Below are positions 25,778-34,639 of a DNA stretch of 64,000 nucleotides, piece by piece. The stretch spans positions 122,682-186,681 of the forward strand of contig NZ_KB907503.1 of assembly GCF_000382065.1 (NCBI RefSeq). The letters run 5' to 3'. This DNA comes from Stenotrophomonas hibiscicola ATCC 19867. Lineage in GTDB: Bacteria > Pseudomonadota > Gammaproteobacteria > Xanthomonadales > Xanthomonadaceae. Within the stretch, counting starts at the first letter, position 1, and each line of letters opens with the position of its first letter. The position numbers were made by a program, and so were the translations under genes. The notes beneath the pieces are model-generated. The model worked only from the letters and a program-made list of their open reading frames with translations. It made no database searches and had not been told where the DNA came from.

Positions 25778-26458
25778 TCAGCGCGCGGCGAGTGTGTCGC
25801 TTTGCTTGAGACTGCAGCTGGCCAGTGCGTCGTTGCCGGCGGCGGGATGAGCGGGCTCCAGCAGCAGGCGCTGCACGTCGGAAAACAGCTTGTCCACCGG
25901 CATGCCATAGGGCGCGAACAGGCGCAGTCGACCCTGGCGGTCGAACACGTAGCCGCCGGCAATGTGGCTCATGGTGTAGGTATCCGGTACCTCGCCGGGC
26001 TCTTTCTCGTAGAACGCCTTGAAGTCGCTGGCCATCGCCGCCAGCTGTGCTTCGTTGCCGACCAGCGCGATTGCCTTGGGGTCGAACGCTTCGACATAGG
26101 TGCGCGCGACCTCGGGCGTGTCGCGGGCCGGGTCGACGCTGACGAACACCACCTGCAGCTGGTCGGCATCCTTGCCCATCAGGTGCTTGACCTGGCTCAG
26201 CTCGACCATCGTGGTCGGGCATACGTCCGGGCAGCTGGTGAAGCCGAAGAACAGATAGGTCACCTGCCCCTGCAGGTCCTTGGGGCCACGCACGGTGCCG
26301 TGGCTGTCGGGCATCGACCACTGCTGGCCAAGTTCTTCGCAGGCGATGTCCTTCGCATAGAAGTCCATGCGCGACTGCGCGCTGCAGCCGGCCAGCAGGC
26401 CGAGCAGCAGGCCTGCGGCCAGGCGTAGGCCACGATGGGAGAACGCAATGCCTTTCAC
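25778..26458 (-). CDS. SCO1/SenC-family copper chaperone lipoprotein
   Basis: SCO proteins deliver copper to, or keep thiols reduced in, terminal oxidases. The 226-residue protein has a lipoprotein signal (GLLLGLLAGCSAQ), the copper-binding TSCPDVCPTT motif and the distal His (TMSHIAGGYVFD). Length is typical. The start is a GTG 11 bases after the cyoD stop; the frame upstream runs through cyoD and is not coding. It is the last gene of the cyoABCD operon. Its presence is notable because bo3 quinol oxidases lack the CuA site that SCO normally loads. Confidence 0.85.
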   Translation of the reverse strand: MKGIAFSHRGLRLAAGLLLGLLAGCSAQSRMDFYAKDIACEELGQQWSMPDSHGTVRGPKDLQGQVTYLFFGFTSCPDVCPTTMVELSQVKHLMGKDADQLQVVFVSVDPARDTPEVARTYVEAFDPKAIALVGNEAQLAAMASDFKAFYEKEPGEVPDTYTMSHIAGGYVFDRQGRLRLFAPYGMPVDKLFSDVQRLLLEPAHPAAGNDALASCSLKQSDTLAAR

Positions 26459-26469
26459 GGTTCGCCAGC

Positions 26470-26802
26470 TCAGTTGATCATCATGTGGTAGTGCATGCTC
26501 CAGATGATCCAGACCGACAACGCGACGACGATGAACAGGATCACCAGGGTGAACACGAAGCTGGCCAGGTTCCAGCCACCTTCGGAATTGCGGTCCATGT
26601 GCAGGAAATAGACCAGCTGTACCAGGATCTGCGCCACCGCGAAGCCGACCAGCAGGAACAGCGTGAGCGGCCGCGACAGCACCGGGTTCATCACCAGTGC
26701 GAACGGCACCACGGTCAGCAGCGCGCACAGCACGAAGCCGATCAGGTAGGACTTGGTGGAGCCGTGCGCATTGCCGGCGCGCGAGGTTTCGACGTGGGCC
26801 AT
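26470..26802 (-). CDS. cyoD: Cytochrome bo3 ubiquinol oxidase subunit IV
   Basis: A 110-residue membrane protein with three helices (SYLIGFVLCALLTVVPFALV, LTLFLLVGFAVAQILVQLVY, FVFTLVILFIVVALSVWIIW) and the family motif QLVYFLHMDR. It sits one base after cyoC. It supports assembly of the CuB site in subunit I. Confidence 0.9.
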   Translation of the reverse strand: MAHVETSRAGNAHGSTKSYLIGFVLCALLTVVPFALVMNPVLSRPLTLFLLVGFAVAQILVQLVYFLHMDRNSEGGWNLASFVFTLVILFIVVALSVWIIWSMHYHMMIN

Positions 26803-26803
26803 G

Positions 26804-27439
26804 TCAGAAGGCTCCGATCAGGTAGACGAAGGTGAAGACGCAGATCCACACCAGGTCCAGGAAGTGCCAGAACAGGCTCAGGCACGAAACACGGGTGATG
26901 TTGGTCGGGGTCAGGCCACGGCGGTAGACCTGGTGCATGACCACCGCCATCCAGATCAGGCCGCTGGCCACGTGCAGGCCGTGGGTGGCGACCAGCGCGA
27001 AGAACGCCGACAGGTAGGCACTGGTGCTGGGGCCCGCGCCTTCGTGGATCAGGTGCGAGAACTCGTAGATCTCCATGCCGATGAACGAGGCACCGAGCAC
27101 GAAGGTCACGCCCAGCCAGCGCAGCACCGCCGAGGTGTCGTGGCGATGCATCGCCAGTACGGCCTGGCCGTAGGTGATGCTGGAGACCAGCAGCAGGAAG
27201 GTCTCGGCCATCACGAACGGCAGCGAGAACAGCTCCTTGCCGGTGGGGCCGCCGGCGTAGGCGGTGCTGAGCACCGCGTACGAGGCGAACAGCGAACCGA
27301 ACAGCACCAGGTCGGACATGAGGTAGACCCACATGCCGAACACCTTCATGCCGCCCTGTTCGTGGCCGTGGTCGTGCTCGTGGTGGTCCTCATGAGCCTG
27401 CGTGTCGCTGGCCAGCTCGGGGCGGGTCAACAGGTTCAT
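26804..27439 (-). CDS. cyoC: Cytochrome bo3 ubiquinol oxidase subunit III
   Basis: A 211-residue protein with five membrane helices and subunit III motifs ([60 protein letters not shown]). A His-rich N-terminus ([13 protein letters not shown]) might bind metal. ATG 27439 overlaps the cyoB stop (ATGA). It belongs to the heme-copper quinol oxidase complex of the inner membrane. Confidence 0.93.
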   Translation of the reverse strand: MNLLTRPELASDTQAHEDHHEHDHGHEQGGMKVFGMWVYLMSDLVLFGSLFASYAVLSTAYAGGPTGKELFSLPFVMAETFLLLVSSITYGQAVLAMHRHDTSAVLRWLGVTFVLGASFIGMEIYEFSHLIHEGAGPSTSAYLSAFFALVATHGLHVASGLIWMAVVMHQVYRRGLTPTNITRVSCLSLFWHFLDLVWICVFTFVYLIGAF

Positions 27440-29412
27440 GCGCGTACCTCCTTCAACTTGGCCAGGCTGGCCGCTTCGGTGCGCGCCACCTCTTCGGAAC
27501 TGACGTAGTAGTCCACGTCCTCGTCGTAGGACCGCACGATCAGGGTCACGATCATCGCGATGAAGCTGGCCGCGGCCATCCACCAGATGTGCCAGACCAG
27601 GGCGAAGCACAGCACCAGGATCCAGATGTTGAGGATCAGCGGCACGCCGGTGTTCTTCGGCATGTGGATCGGTGCGTACTTCTTCGGCGGCGGCGGCAGG
27701 CCGCGCTTCTTCGCTTCGTGGAAGGCGTCCAGCTCATCGGCCTTGGGCACCACGGCGAAGTTGTAGAACGGCGGCGGCGACGGCGTGGCCCATTCCAGCG
27801 TGCGTGCGTTCCACGGGTCGCCGGTCAGGTCCAGGTTGCGCTTGCGGTCGCGCACGCTCACGTAGATCTGCACCAGCATCAGGATGATGCCCGCGAACAC
27901 GAACAGCGCACCGATGAAGGCGGCGATCAGGTACGGCGTCCACGCCGGGTTGTCGTACTGGTTCATGCGGCGGGTCATGCCCATGAAGCCGAGCATGTAC
28001 AGCGGCATGAAGGCCAGGTAGAAGCCGATCACCCAGCAGGCGAACGACCACTTGCCCAGGCGCTCGTTGAGGGTGAAGCCGAACACCTTCGGGAACCAGT
28101 AGGCGAAGCCGGCCAGGTAGCCGAACAGCGCGCCGCCGATGATGGTGTTATGGAAGTGCGCGACCAGGAACAGGCTGTTGTGCAGCAGGAAGTCCGCGCC
28201 CGGGATGGCCAGCAGCACGCCGGTCATGCCACCGATGGTGAAGGTGACCAGGAAGGCGATGGTCCACAGCATCGGCACGCTGAACTCGACGCGGCCACCG
28301 TACATGGTGAACAGCCAGGTGAAGATCTTCACGCCGGTGGGAATGGCGATGATCATCGTCATGATGCCGAAGAAGGCATTGACGCTGGCACCGGAACCCA
28401 TGGTGAAGAAGTGGTGCAGCCAGACGATGAACGACAGGATGCCGATCGCCAGCGTGGCGCCCACCATCGACTTGTAACCGAACAGCTTCTTGCGCGCGAA
28501 CGTGGCAGTGACTTCGGAGAAGATGCCGAACGCCGGCAGCACCAGGATGTACACCTCCGGATGGCCCCAGGCCCACACCAGGTTCACGTACATCATCGGG
28601 TTGCCACCCAATGTGTTGGTGTAGAAGTTGAAGTCCAGGTAGCGATCCAGGGTGAGCGCGCCCAGCGCCACGGTCAGGATCGGGAAGGCGGCGATGATGA
28701 TCACGCTGGTGACCAGCACGGTCCAGGTGAACACCGGCATCTTCATCAGGGTCATGCCCGGCGCACGCATGCGCAGGATGGTGATGAACAGGTTGACGCC
28801 GGTCAGCAACGTACCGATGCCGGACGCCTGCAGGGCCCAGATGTAGTAGTCGACACCTACGCCTGGACTGAACTCGATGCCCGACAGCGGCGGATAGGCG
28901 ACCCAGCCGGTCATGGCGAATTCGCCAACGCCCAGCGAGATCATCATCAGCGCCGCGCCGACCACGAAGATCCAGAAGCTGAAGGCGTTGAGGAACGGGA
29001 ACGCCATGTCGCGCGCACCAATCTGCAGCGGCACGATGATGTTCATCAGGCCGACCACGAACGGGGTGGCCACGAAGAAGATCATGATCACGCCGTGCGC
29101 GGTGAAGATCTGGTCGTAGTGCTCGGGCGGCAGGAAGCCGTCACTGCCTGGCCCGGCCGCGGCCAGCTGTGCGCGCATCATCAGCGCGTCGGCGAAGCCG
29201 CGCACCAGCATGACCAGCGCCACCACCACGTACATGATGCCGATCTTCTTGTGGTCCACGGTGGTGAACCAGTCGCGCCACAGCGGGCCCCACAGCTTGA
29301 AGTACGTCACTGCGCCAAGCAGCGCGAGGCCACCCAGCACCATGGCCGCCAATGTGACCACGACGATCGGCTCGTGCAGCGGCACGGCCTCCCACGTCAA
29401 TTTACCCAACAT
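27436..29412 (-). CDS. cyoB: Cytochrome bo3 ubiquinol oxidase subunit I
   Basis: The 658-residue catalytic subunit carries the heme-copper oxidase signatures: [11 protein letters not shown] near the low-spin haem ligand, [17 protein letters not shown] with the CuB His and cross-linked Tyr, WLHHFFTMG with the CuB His pair, and [14 protein letters not shown] with the haem ligands. It reduces O2 with electrons from ubiquinol and pumps protons. It is five bases from the cyoA stop. Length matches E. coli CyoB (663 aa). Confidence 0.96.
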   Translation of the reverse strand: MLGKLTWEAVPLHEPIVVVTLAAMVLGGLALLGAVTYFKLWGPLWRDWFTTVDHKKIGIMYVVVALVMLVRGFADALMMRAQLAAAGPGSDGFLPPEHYDQIFTAHGVIMIFFVATPFVVGLMNIIVPLQIGARDMAFPFLNAFSFWIFVVGAALMMISLGVGEFAMTGWVAYPPLSGIEFSPGVGVDYYIWALQASGIGTLLTGVNLFITILRMRAPGMTLMKMPVFTWTVLVTSVIIIAAFPILTVALGALTLDRYLDFNFYTNTLGGNPMMYVNLVWAWGHPEVYILVLPAFGIFSEVTATFARKKLFGYKSMVGATLAIGILSFIVWLHHFFTMGSGASVNAFFGIMTMIIAIPTGVKIFTWLFTMYGGRVEFSVPMLWTIAFLVTFTIGGMTGVLLAIPGADFLLHNSLFLVAHFHNTIIGGALFGYLAGFAYWFPKVFGFTLNERLGKWSFACWVIGFYLAFMPLYMLGFMGMTRRMNQYDNPAWTPYLIAAFIGALFVFAGIILMLVQIYVSVRDRKRNLDLTGDPWNARTLEWATPSPPPFYNFAVVPKADELDAFHEAKKRGLPPPPKKYAPIHMPKNTGVPLILNIWILVLCFALVWHIWWMAAASFIAMIVTLIVRSYDEDVDYYVSSEEVARTEAASLAKLKEVRA

Positions 29413-29417
29413 GTTCG

Positions 29418-30323
29418 TTACTCCTGGGAAACCTGAGCACCGCCGGCAGCGCCCGCCGGGGTAGCAGCAGCGGTGTTCTCACCGACGCCGATGAACTGGT
29501 CGATGACCTTCTTGAACAGCAGCGGTTCAACACTGGAGAAGTGCTGCACCGGTGCGTTCTTCGACGGCGCGGCCAGCGCCTTGAACTGCGTGAAGCTGAG
29601 CGCGTCGGGCGCGCTGCGCACTTCGGCCACCCAGCGCTCGAAGTCTTCGTTGCTGCTGGCAGTGGCGATGAACTTCATGTTCGAGAAGCCATGCCCGCTG
29701 TAGTTGCCGGACATGCCACGGAACTGGCCGGGTTCGTTGGCGATCAGGTGCAGCTGCGTGCGCATGCCGGCCATCGCGTAGATCTGCCCACCCAGCTGCG
29801 GGATGAAGAAGGTATTCATCGTCGAGTTGGAGGTGATGTTGAATGCCAGCGGACGATTGGCCGGGAAGTTGAGCTGGTTGACCGTGGCGATGCCCAGGTC
29901 CGGGTACACGAACACCCACTTCCAGTCGGTGGCGATCACGTCCACCTGCAGCGGTTCGCCAGCCACGTCCAGCGGCTTGTAGGGGTCCAGCTCGTGGGTG
30001 GACTTCCACACGATCACCGCCAGCACCGCGATGATGATCAGCGGCACGCCCCAGACCACGATCTCCACCTTGGTGGAGTGCGACCAGTCCGGCGTGTATT
30101 TCGCTTTGGTGTTGCCGGCGCGGTAGCGCCACGCGAACACGAAGGTCAGCACGATGGCCGGTATCACCACGATCAGCATCAGGCCGATGCAGATCAGGAT
30201 CAGGTCGCGCTGGGCGAGCCCGACCATGCCCTTCGAATCCAGCAGCACCCAGTCACAGCCCGACAGGCCGACGCAGGCCAGGGCGACCAGCGCCAGGCGG
30301 ATGCGGTTCCAGCAGATATTCAT
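29418..30323 (-). CDS. cyoA: Cytochrome bo3 ubiquinol oxidase subunit II
   Basis: A 301-residue lipoprotein (signal CVGLSGCDW) with two membrane helices and a periplasmic cupredoxin domain. The CuA ligands are replaced ([12 protein letters not shown] in place of the Cys pair), which marks a quinol rather than a cytochrome c oxidase. [21 protein letters not shown] and [20 protein letters not shown] are characteristic. It is the first gene of cyoABCD-sco and is divergent from the MocR gene; the operator-like palindrome in between could control it. Confidence 0.94.
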   Translation of the reverse strand: MNICWNRIRLALVALACVGLSGCDWVLLDSKGMVGLAQRDLILICIGLMLIVVIPAIVLTFVFAWRYRAGNTKAKYTPDWSHSTKVEIVVWGVPLIIIAVLAVIVWKSTHELDPYKPLDVAGEPLQVDVIATDWKWVFVYPDLGIATVNQLNFPANRPLAFNITSNSTMNTFFIPQLGGQIYAMAGMRTQLHLIANEPGQFRGMSGNYSGHGFSNMKFIATASSNEDFERWVAEVRSAPDALSFTQFKALAAPSKNAPVQHFSSVEPLLFKKVIDQFIGVGENTAAATPAGAAGGAQVSQE

Positions 30324-30446
30324 TGGAGGTCAACCCTGTTGAAGAAGCGCGCTTGACCGGCTCGCCTGCGCGCAGCGCCCGGGCGTGGAGCGGCTACACT
30401 GTGGGTACGAGGTCGCCTACAAGCAGGCGAGCCACTCCAATCAAGC

Positions 30447-30471
30447 CCATACAAGATACAGCATTGTATGG
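30447..30471. promoter_or_regulatory. Candidate MocR operator in cyoA-mocR intergenic region
   Basis: CCATACA-N11-TGTATGG forms an inverted repeat 36 bases before the regulator's ATG and 124 bases before cyoA. A matching CATACA-N11-TGTATG lies before the next operon. The recurrence of half-sites and spacing makes it a credible binding site of one or both MocR proteins. Confidence 0.6.
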
Positions 30472-30506
30472 ACTTGTGCATCTGCACGTATGGAAAAATC
30501 TGACCG

Positions 30507-31922
30507 ATGACGCCACCTGCTGCCGGCCGCCGCCTGAAACACCCCAATCGCACCTGGGTCCGCCCCTTCCGCGAGGGCGCCGGCCCGCTGTACCTGCAGA
30601 TTGCCCAGCAGGTGCGCGAGGCGGTGGATGACGGCGTGCTGCGCCCGGGCGACCGCCTGCCGCCGCAGCGCGACCTGGCCCAGCAGGTGGGCGTGGACCT
30701 GACCACGGTCACCCGCGCCTTTGCCGAACTGCGCCAGGCCGGCCTGCTCGACGCGCAGGGCGCGGGCGGCACCTTCATCGCGCTGTCGGCCGGCAACCGC
30801 AGCACCTCGGTCGACCTGAGCATGAACATCCCGCCGCTGCTGGGCAGCGCGCCGTTCGCGCAGGGCATGGAAGCCGGCTTCCAGCACGTGGGCCAGCAGC
30901 TGGGCCAGGGTGAACTGATGAGCTACCACGTCGGCGCCGGTACCCACGAGGACCGCGCCGCCGCCGTACAGTGGCTGGCACCGATGCTGGGGACGGTCGG
31001 CACCGACCAGGTAGTGATCTGCCCCGGTGCGCAGACCGCGCTGTGCGCGCTGATCCTGGCCCGCACCCAGCCAGGCGAGCTGATCGCCGCCGAGCAGCTG
31101 ACCTACCCGGGCCTGCTGGCCGCCGCGCGCGTGCTGCAGCGGGGCGTAGTGCCGGTGGCGATGGACGCCGAAGGCATGCTGCCCGAGGCACTGGAAGAAG
31201 CCTGCCAGATGCGCCGCCCGCGCCTGCTGTACCTGGTGCCGACCATCCAGAACCCGACCACGGCGACGATGTCGGCGCAGCGCCGGCAGGCCCTGCTGGC
31301 GGTTGCCAAGCGCCACGATCTGACCGTGATCGAAGACGATCCCTACTGGTTGCTGGCTGGTGATGCCGCGCCGCCGTTGGCCGCCCATCGCGACGCCGGC
31401 TGCCCGGTCTACTACATCTCCACCCTGTCCAAGTGCCTGGCCCCGGGCCTGCGCACCGCTTACCTGGTGGTGCCGGCCGGCGAGCCGATGGAGCCAGTGC
31501 TGGACGCCCTGCGCGCGATCGCACTGATGCCGACCCAGTCGATGGTGGCGGTGGCCTCGCAGTGGATCCGCAGTGGCCAGGCCCAGGACATGGTGCAGCG
31601 CTTCCAGCAGGAGCTGCGCGAGCGCCAGGCCATTGCCGCCCGGTATCTGCCCACCCGCGCCCAGGCCCATCCGGCCGGCCTGCATGTGTGGCTGCCGCTG
31701 CCGCCTCGGCTTGACCAGTACCGGCTGATCCAGGCCGCGCAGGAACAGGGCCTGGGCATCGCCAGTTCCGACGCCTTCAGCGTGGAAGAGCCGCCGCCGG
31801 GCAACGCAATCCGCCTGTCGCTGGGCGGCGCGGTCGACCAGGGCGCTTTGGCCGGGGCGCTGGCCAAGCTGAACGAGATCCTGTCCGAAGTTCCCGAGGC
31901 CCGGCACAACGCCATTGTCTGA
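30507..31922 (+). CDS. MocR-type (GntR/aminotransferase) regulator 1
   Basis: A 471-residue fusion of an N-terminal GntR winged helix (LYLQIAQQVREAVDDGVLRP, then GDRLPPQRDLAQQ and DLTTVTRAFAELRQAGLL) and a type I aminotransferase domain that binds PLP (LYLVPTIQNPTTATMS, VIEDDPYW, and the PLP Lys in YISTLSKCLAPGLRTAY). Such proteins sense small amines or PLP itself. It is divergent from cyoABCD and is followed by an operon that ends with a paralogue. Target genes are not known; the flanking palindromes suggest autoregulation and control of the neighbours. Confidence 0.88.
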   Translation: MTPPAAGRRLKHPNRTWVRPFREGAGPLYLQIAQQVREAVDDGVLRPGDRLPPQRDLAQQVGVDLTTVTRAFAELRQAGLLDAQGAGGTFIALSAGNRSTSVDLSMNIPPLLGSAPFAQGMEAGFQHVGQQLGQGELMSYHVGAGTHEDRAAAVQWLAPMLGTVGTDQVVICPGAQTALCALILARTQPGELIAAEQLTYPGLLAAARVLQRGVVPVAMDAEGMLPEALEEACQMRRPRLLYLVPTIQNPTTATMSAQRRQALLAVAKRHDLTVIEDDPYWLLAGDAAPPLAAHRDAGCPVYYISTLSKCLAPGLRTAYLVVPAGEPMEPVLDALRAIALMPTQSMVAVASQWIRSGQAQDMVQRFQQELRERQAIAARYLPTRAQAHPAGLHVWLPLPPRLDQYRLIQAAQEQGLGIASSDAFSVEEPPPGNAIRLSLGGAVDQGALAGALAKLNEILSEVPEARHNAIV

Positions 31923-31943
31923 ACCGAACGCATGGCGCCCAAT

Positions 31944-31968
31944 CCATACAAAATGATATTTTGTATGC
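31944..31968. promoter_or_regulatory. Candidate MocR operator before thioredoxin-like operon
   Basis: CATACAAAAT-GAT-ATTTTGTATG is a perfect palindrome at 31945-31967, with a further TGTATGG half-site at 31971-31977. It shares CATACA-N11-TGTATG with the site upstream of MocR 1. It lies 28 bases before the preferred start of the next gene, so a bound repressor would block transcription. Confidence 0.65.
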
Positions 31969-31995
31969 AATGTATGGATGAAGGGACGTGCATCG

Positions 31996-32256
31996 ATGCG
32001 CGCCGAGAAACTGAAGTTCCACCTGGTGATGGCCGGGTGCGGTGGCTTTGTGGTGCTGATGCTGGCCGCGCTGGCCTGGGTCTGCCTGCAGCCACAGACC
32101 GTGGACGTACAGGCCGCCGAACGCCATGCCATCGAGCAGTGCCTGCAGCGCAGCGAGGATCCGTCGCGTAGCGAGATCCAGCGTCGCGCGCAGGCCGATT
32201 CCTGCCGCGAGATGCGCAAGCAGTACGTGCACAAGTTCGGCCGGGAAGACTCCTGA
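31996..32256 (+). CDS. Small membrane-anchored hypothetical protein
   Basis: An 86-residue protein with one membrane helix (FHLVMAGCGGFVVLMLAALAWV) and a charged periplasmic tail containing two Cys (ERHAIEQCLQRS, ADSCREMRKQY). ATG 31996 has AAGGGA 9 bases upstream; an in-frame ATG at 31978 touches the operator and is less likely. Its stop overlaps the next start (TGATG). It probably works with the thioredoxin-like product. Confidence 0.7.
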   Translation: MRAEKLKFHLVMAGCGGFVVLMLAALAWVCLQPQTVDVQAAERHAIEQCLQRSEDPSRSEIQRRAQADSCREMRKQYVHKFGREDS

Positions 32257-32855
32257 TGGGCGCAGCCGCGCCGCGCCGCCGCTTGCTGCTGCCGACGATG
32301 ATCGCCCTCGCCTGCCTGTTCATGGCAGGCGTGGCGGCTGCACTGTGGCAGTACTTCGGCTACAGCGCGCAATCCACGTTCACCGAACAGGCCATCGTCT
32401 TCGACGACTCGCAACTGCGCCTGCCAGCCGATCTGGCCAGTGATACCGGCCGCATCCGCGTGGTGCATTTCTGGGACCCGGCATGTGCGGTCTGCAACCG
32501 CGAAACCGGTGCCCACCTGAGCTACCTGATCAGCATGTACCGCCGCGCCGGCATCGACTTCTACGCGATCCGTCGCCCTGGCACGCAGGGCGAGCTGCCC
32601 GAGCCGCTGCGCAGCAAGGTGATCAACCTGCCGACCATCGACGGCATCGAGCACATCCCGGCCAGCCCTGCGGTGGCGATCTGGGACCGGCAGGGCCATC
32701 TGGCCTACGCCGGCCCGTACAGCATCGGCATGGTCTGCAACTCGGCCAACAGTTTCGTCGAACCGCTGCTGGACAGACTGGTGCGCGGCGAAACCGTGCG
32801 CCCCAAGGGACTGCTTGCCGTGGGCTGCTACTGCCCGTGGCAGGCCAAGCGCTGA
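32256..32855 (+). CDS. Membrane-anchored thioredoxin-fold protein (DUF6436-like)
   Basis: The 199-residue protein has an N-terminal anchor (LLPTMIALACLFMAGVAAALW) and a periplasmic thioredoxin-like domain with RVVHFWDPACAVCNRETGAH (CxxC in the redox position) and the cis-Pro region HIPASPAVAIWDRQGHL. Three extra Cys lie near the C-terminus (MVCNSAN, VGCYCPW). A disulfide oxidoreductase role is likely. It may serve cytochrome or oxidase assembly, given the nearby cyo-sco cluster, but that is inference. Confidence 0.78.
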   Translation: MGAAAPRRRLLLPTMIALACLFMAGVAAALWQYFGYSAQSTFTEQAIVFDDSQLRLPADLASDTGRIRVVHFWDPACAVCNRETGAHLSYLISMYRRAGIDFYAIRRPGTQGELPEPLRSKVINLPTIDGIEHIPASPAVAIWDRQGHLAYAGPYSIGMVCNSANSFVEPLLDRLVRGETVRPKGLLAVGCYCPWQAKR

Positions 32856-32864
32856 GGACGCGCA

Positions 32865-34379
32865 ATGACATCACTGGCTCTGGGTGGCGCGACCGCCGCA
32901 AACAACAACGGCGGTCACCTGTCCGAACCGACCGATGGTTATGGACAGGCTCCCGCCGTTGGAAGCAACGATACGCCCCGACATGCTCCGTACATGCCGC
33001 GACCGGATGTCGCAGCGCGCGAGTGGGTGCAGGACGTGCTCGCGCACAGCGGTCCGATCTACCTGCGCATCGTCAATTCGCTGGAACGCACGGTGCGCCG
33101 TGGTGGTCTGGCACCGGGACAGCGCCTGCCCTCGCAGCGCGCGTTGGCGCAGCAGCTGGGCATCGACCTGACCACGGTCACCCGCGCCTTTGATGAAGCA
33201 CGCAAGCGTGGCCTGATCGAAGCGCGTGGACCACAGGGCAGCTTCATCGCACCGCCCAAGGCTGGCTTCGACCAGGTGGTGGACCTGAGCATGAACGTAC
33301 CGCCAGTGCCCGACGCCGATGCGCTGGCCGAGATGCTGCGCCGTGGCGCCGCCGCCGTGCTTGCACGCAGCAACGCGCCGAACCTGATGACCTATCACCT
33401 GGGCGGCGGCAATCCCACTGATCGTCACGCCGCAACGCGCTGGCTGCGACCCATGCTGGGAACGGTCGACGACGCCTGCCTGCTGCTGACCGAAGGTGCA
33501 CAGGTGGCGCTGGCCGCGATCCTGGTCAGCCAGGGCCGCGATGGCGATACGATCCTGTGCGATGCGCTGGTCTATCCGGGCCTGTTGCAGGCCGCAGCGG
33601 CGCTGGGGCGTCGGCTGATGCCGGTGGACAGCGACGAACACGGCATGTGCCCTGAAGCGCTGCTGCGGCAGGCGCGCGAAAGCGGCGCGCGCCTGGTCTA
33701 TCTCAACCCCACCTGCCAGAACCCGACCGCGCTGACCCTGCCGCTGCAGCGGCGCGAGGCGCTGGCGCGTGTACTGGAGAGCGAAGGCCTGCTGGCGATC
33801 GAGGATGATCCGTACTGGCACCTTGCCGAAGATGCACCGATACCCCTGGCAACGCTGGCACCGCGCCATGTGTTCTATGTGGCGACGCTGTCGAAGGTGA
33901 TCAGCCCCGGCCTGCGCACCGCGTTCGTGCAGTGCCCGAGCGCTGCGCACGCCGAGGCGATGACGGCTGCGTTGCGGGCGACGCGGCTGATGGGCCATCC
34001 GCTGGTCTCGGCATTGGCCAGCCAACTGCTGCTGGATGGTTCGGCGCAGTCACTGCTGGCCCAGGTACGCGCCGAGGCACGCGAGCGCATGCGCATGGCA
34101 CGTTACCTGCTCGCGCCGTCGCTGCTGCAGCGCGCGGAGGGCCTGCATGCCTGGTGCCGGATACCGGCACCCTGGACCGACGCCACGCTGGTGCGTACCG
34201 CACAGCTGCAGGGGCTGGCGATTGCGCCGTCATCGGCGTTCTGTCCGCCGGGGGTCTCGCTCCAGTACGGCGTGCGGTTGTCGCTGGGGCTGGCAGCGGA
34301 CCGAGGGCAGCTGGAGAGTGCGTTGCATCGGATTGACCGGTTGTTGTTGTCCGATGCGTTGCCGGCGATCGAGCGGTAA
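32865..34379 (+). CDS. MocR-type (GntR/aminotransferase) regulator 2
   Basis: A 504-residue paralogue of MocR 1 with an N-terminal extension of about 55 residues (disordered, Asn/Gly/Pro-rich). It has a GntR helix-turn-helix (RLPSQRALAQQLGIDLTTVT) and an aminotransferase domain with LNPTCQNPTALTLP, AIEDDPYWHL and the PLP Lys in VATLSKVISPGLRTAF. GAGGA precedes the ATG. Similarity to MocR 1 runs through the whole length, so the pair arose by duplication. It follows the thioredoxin-like gene by 9 bases in the same operon. Confidence 0.87.
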   Translation: MTSLALGGATAANNNGGHLSEPTDGYGQAPAVGSNDTPRHAPYMPRPDVAAREWVQDVLAHSGPIYLRIVNSLERTVRRGGLAPGQRLPSQRALAQQLGIDLTTVTRAFDEARKRGLIEARGPQGSFIAPPKAGFDQVVDLSMNVPPVPDADALAEMLRRGAAAVLARSNAPNLMTYHLGGGNPTDRHAATRWLRPMLGTVDDACLLLTEGAQVALAAILVSQGRDGDTILCDALVYPGLLQAAAALGRRLMPVDSDEHGMCPEALLRQARESGARLVYLNPTCQNPTALTLPLQRREALARVLESEGLLAIEDDPYWHLAEDAPIPLATLAPRHVFYVATLSKVISPGLRTAFVQCPSAAHAEAMTAALRATRLMGHPLVSALASQLLLDGSAQSLLAQVRAEARERMRMARYLLAPSLLQRAEGLHAWCRIPAPWTDATLVRTAQLQGLAIAPSSAFCPPGVSLQYGVRLSLGLAADRGQLESALHRIDRLLLSDALPAIER

Positions 34380-34393
34380 GCGTGGAATGGGAT

Positions 34394-34630
34394 GTGCCGA
34401 CCAACGGTCGGCACCCACCCGATCGGTAGTACCGGCCGCTGGCCGGCAGAAGATTCCCCAGCACGGTCGGAATGTGCCAACCAAGGTTGGCACCCACCAG
34501 ATCAGAGGTAGATCGTCGATGGGATGTGCCGGCCAACGGTCGGCACCCACCCGATCGGTAGTGCCGGCCGCTGGCCGGCAGCTGCTCGTGGGCGACGATC
34601 ATGAGGTTGCCGGCCAGCGGCCGGCACTAC
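34394..34630. repeat. Cluster of six palindromic repeats (SMAG and headless types)
   Basis: In 240 bases lie headless palindromes at 34394-34414, 34474-34493 and 34526-34546 (GTGCC...GGCAC followed by CCACC). GTAG-headed ones lie at 34426-34449 and 34558-34580 (stem TGCCGGCC/GGCCGGCA), with a reverse copy at 34608-34630. The region contains no gene and separates convergent MocR 2 and aminotransferase genes. The units alternate, so it grew by local duplication. Confidence 0.8.
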
Positions 34631-34639
34631 CGTTCATGA

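Noticed and set aside
27589..29436. 615-codon open frame opposite cyoB
   Set aside because: CyoB is unmistakable; the antisense frame only reflects the third-position GC of its codons.
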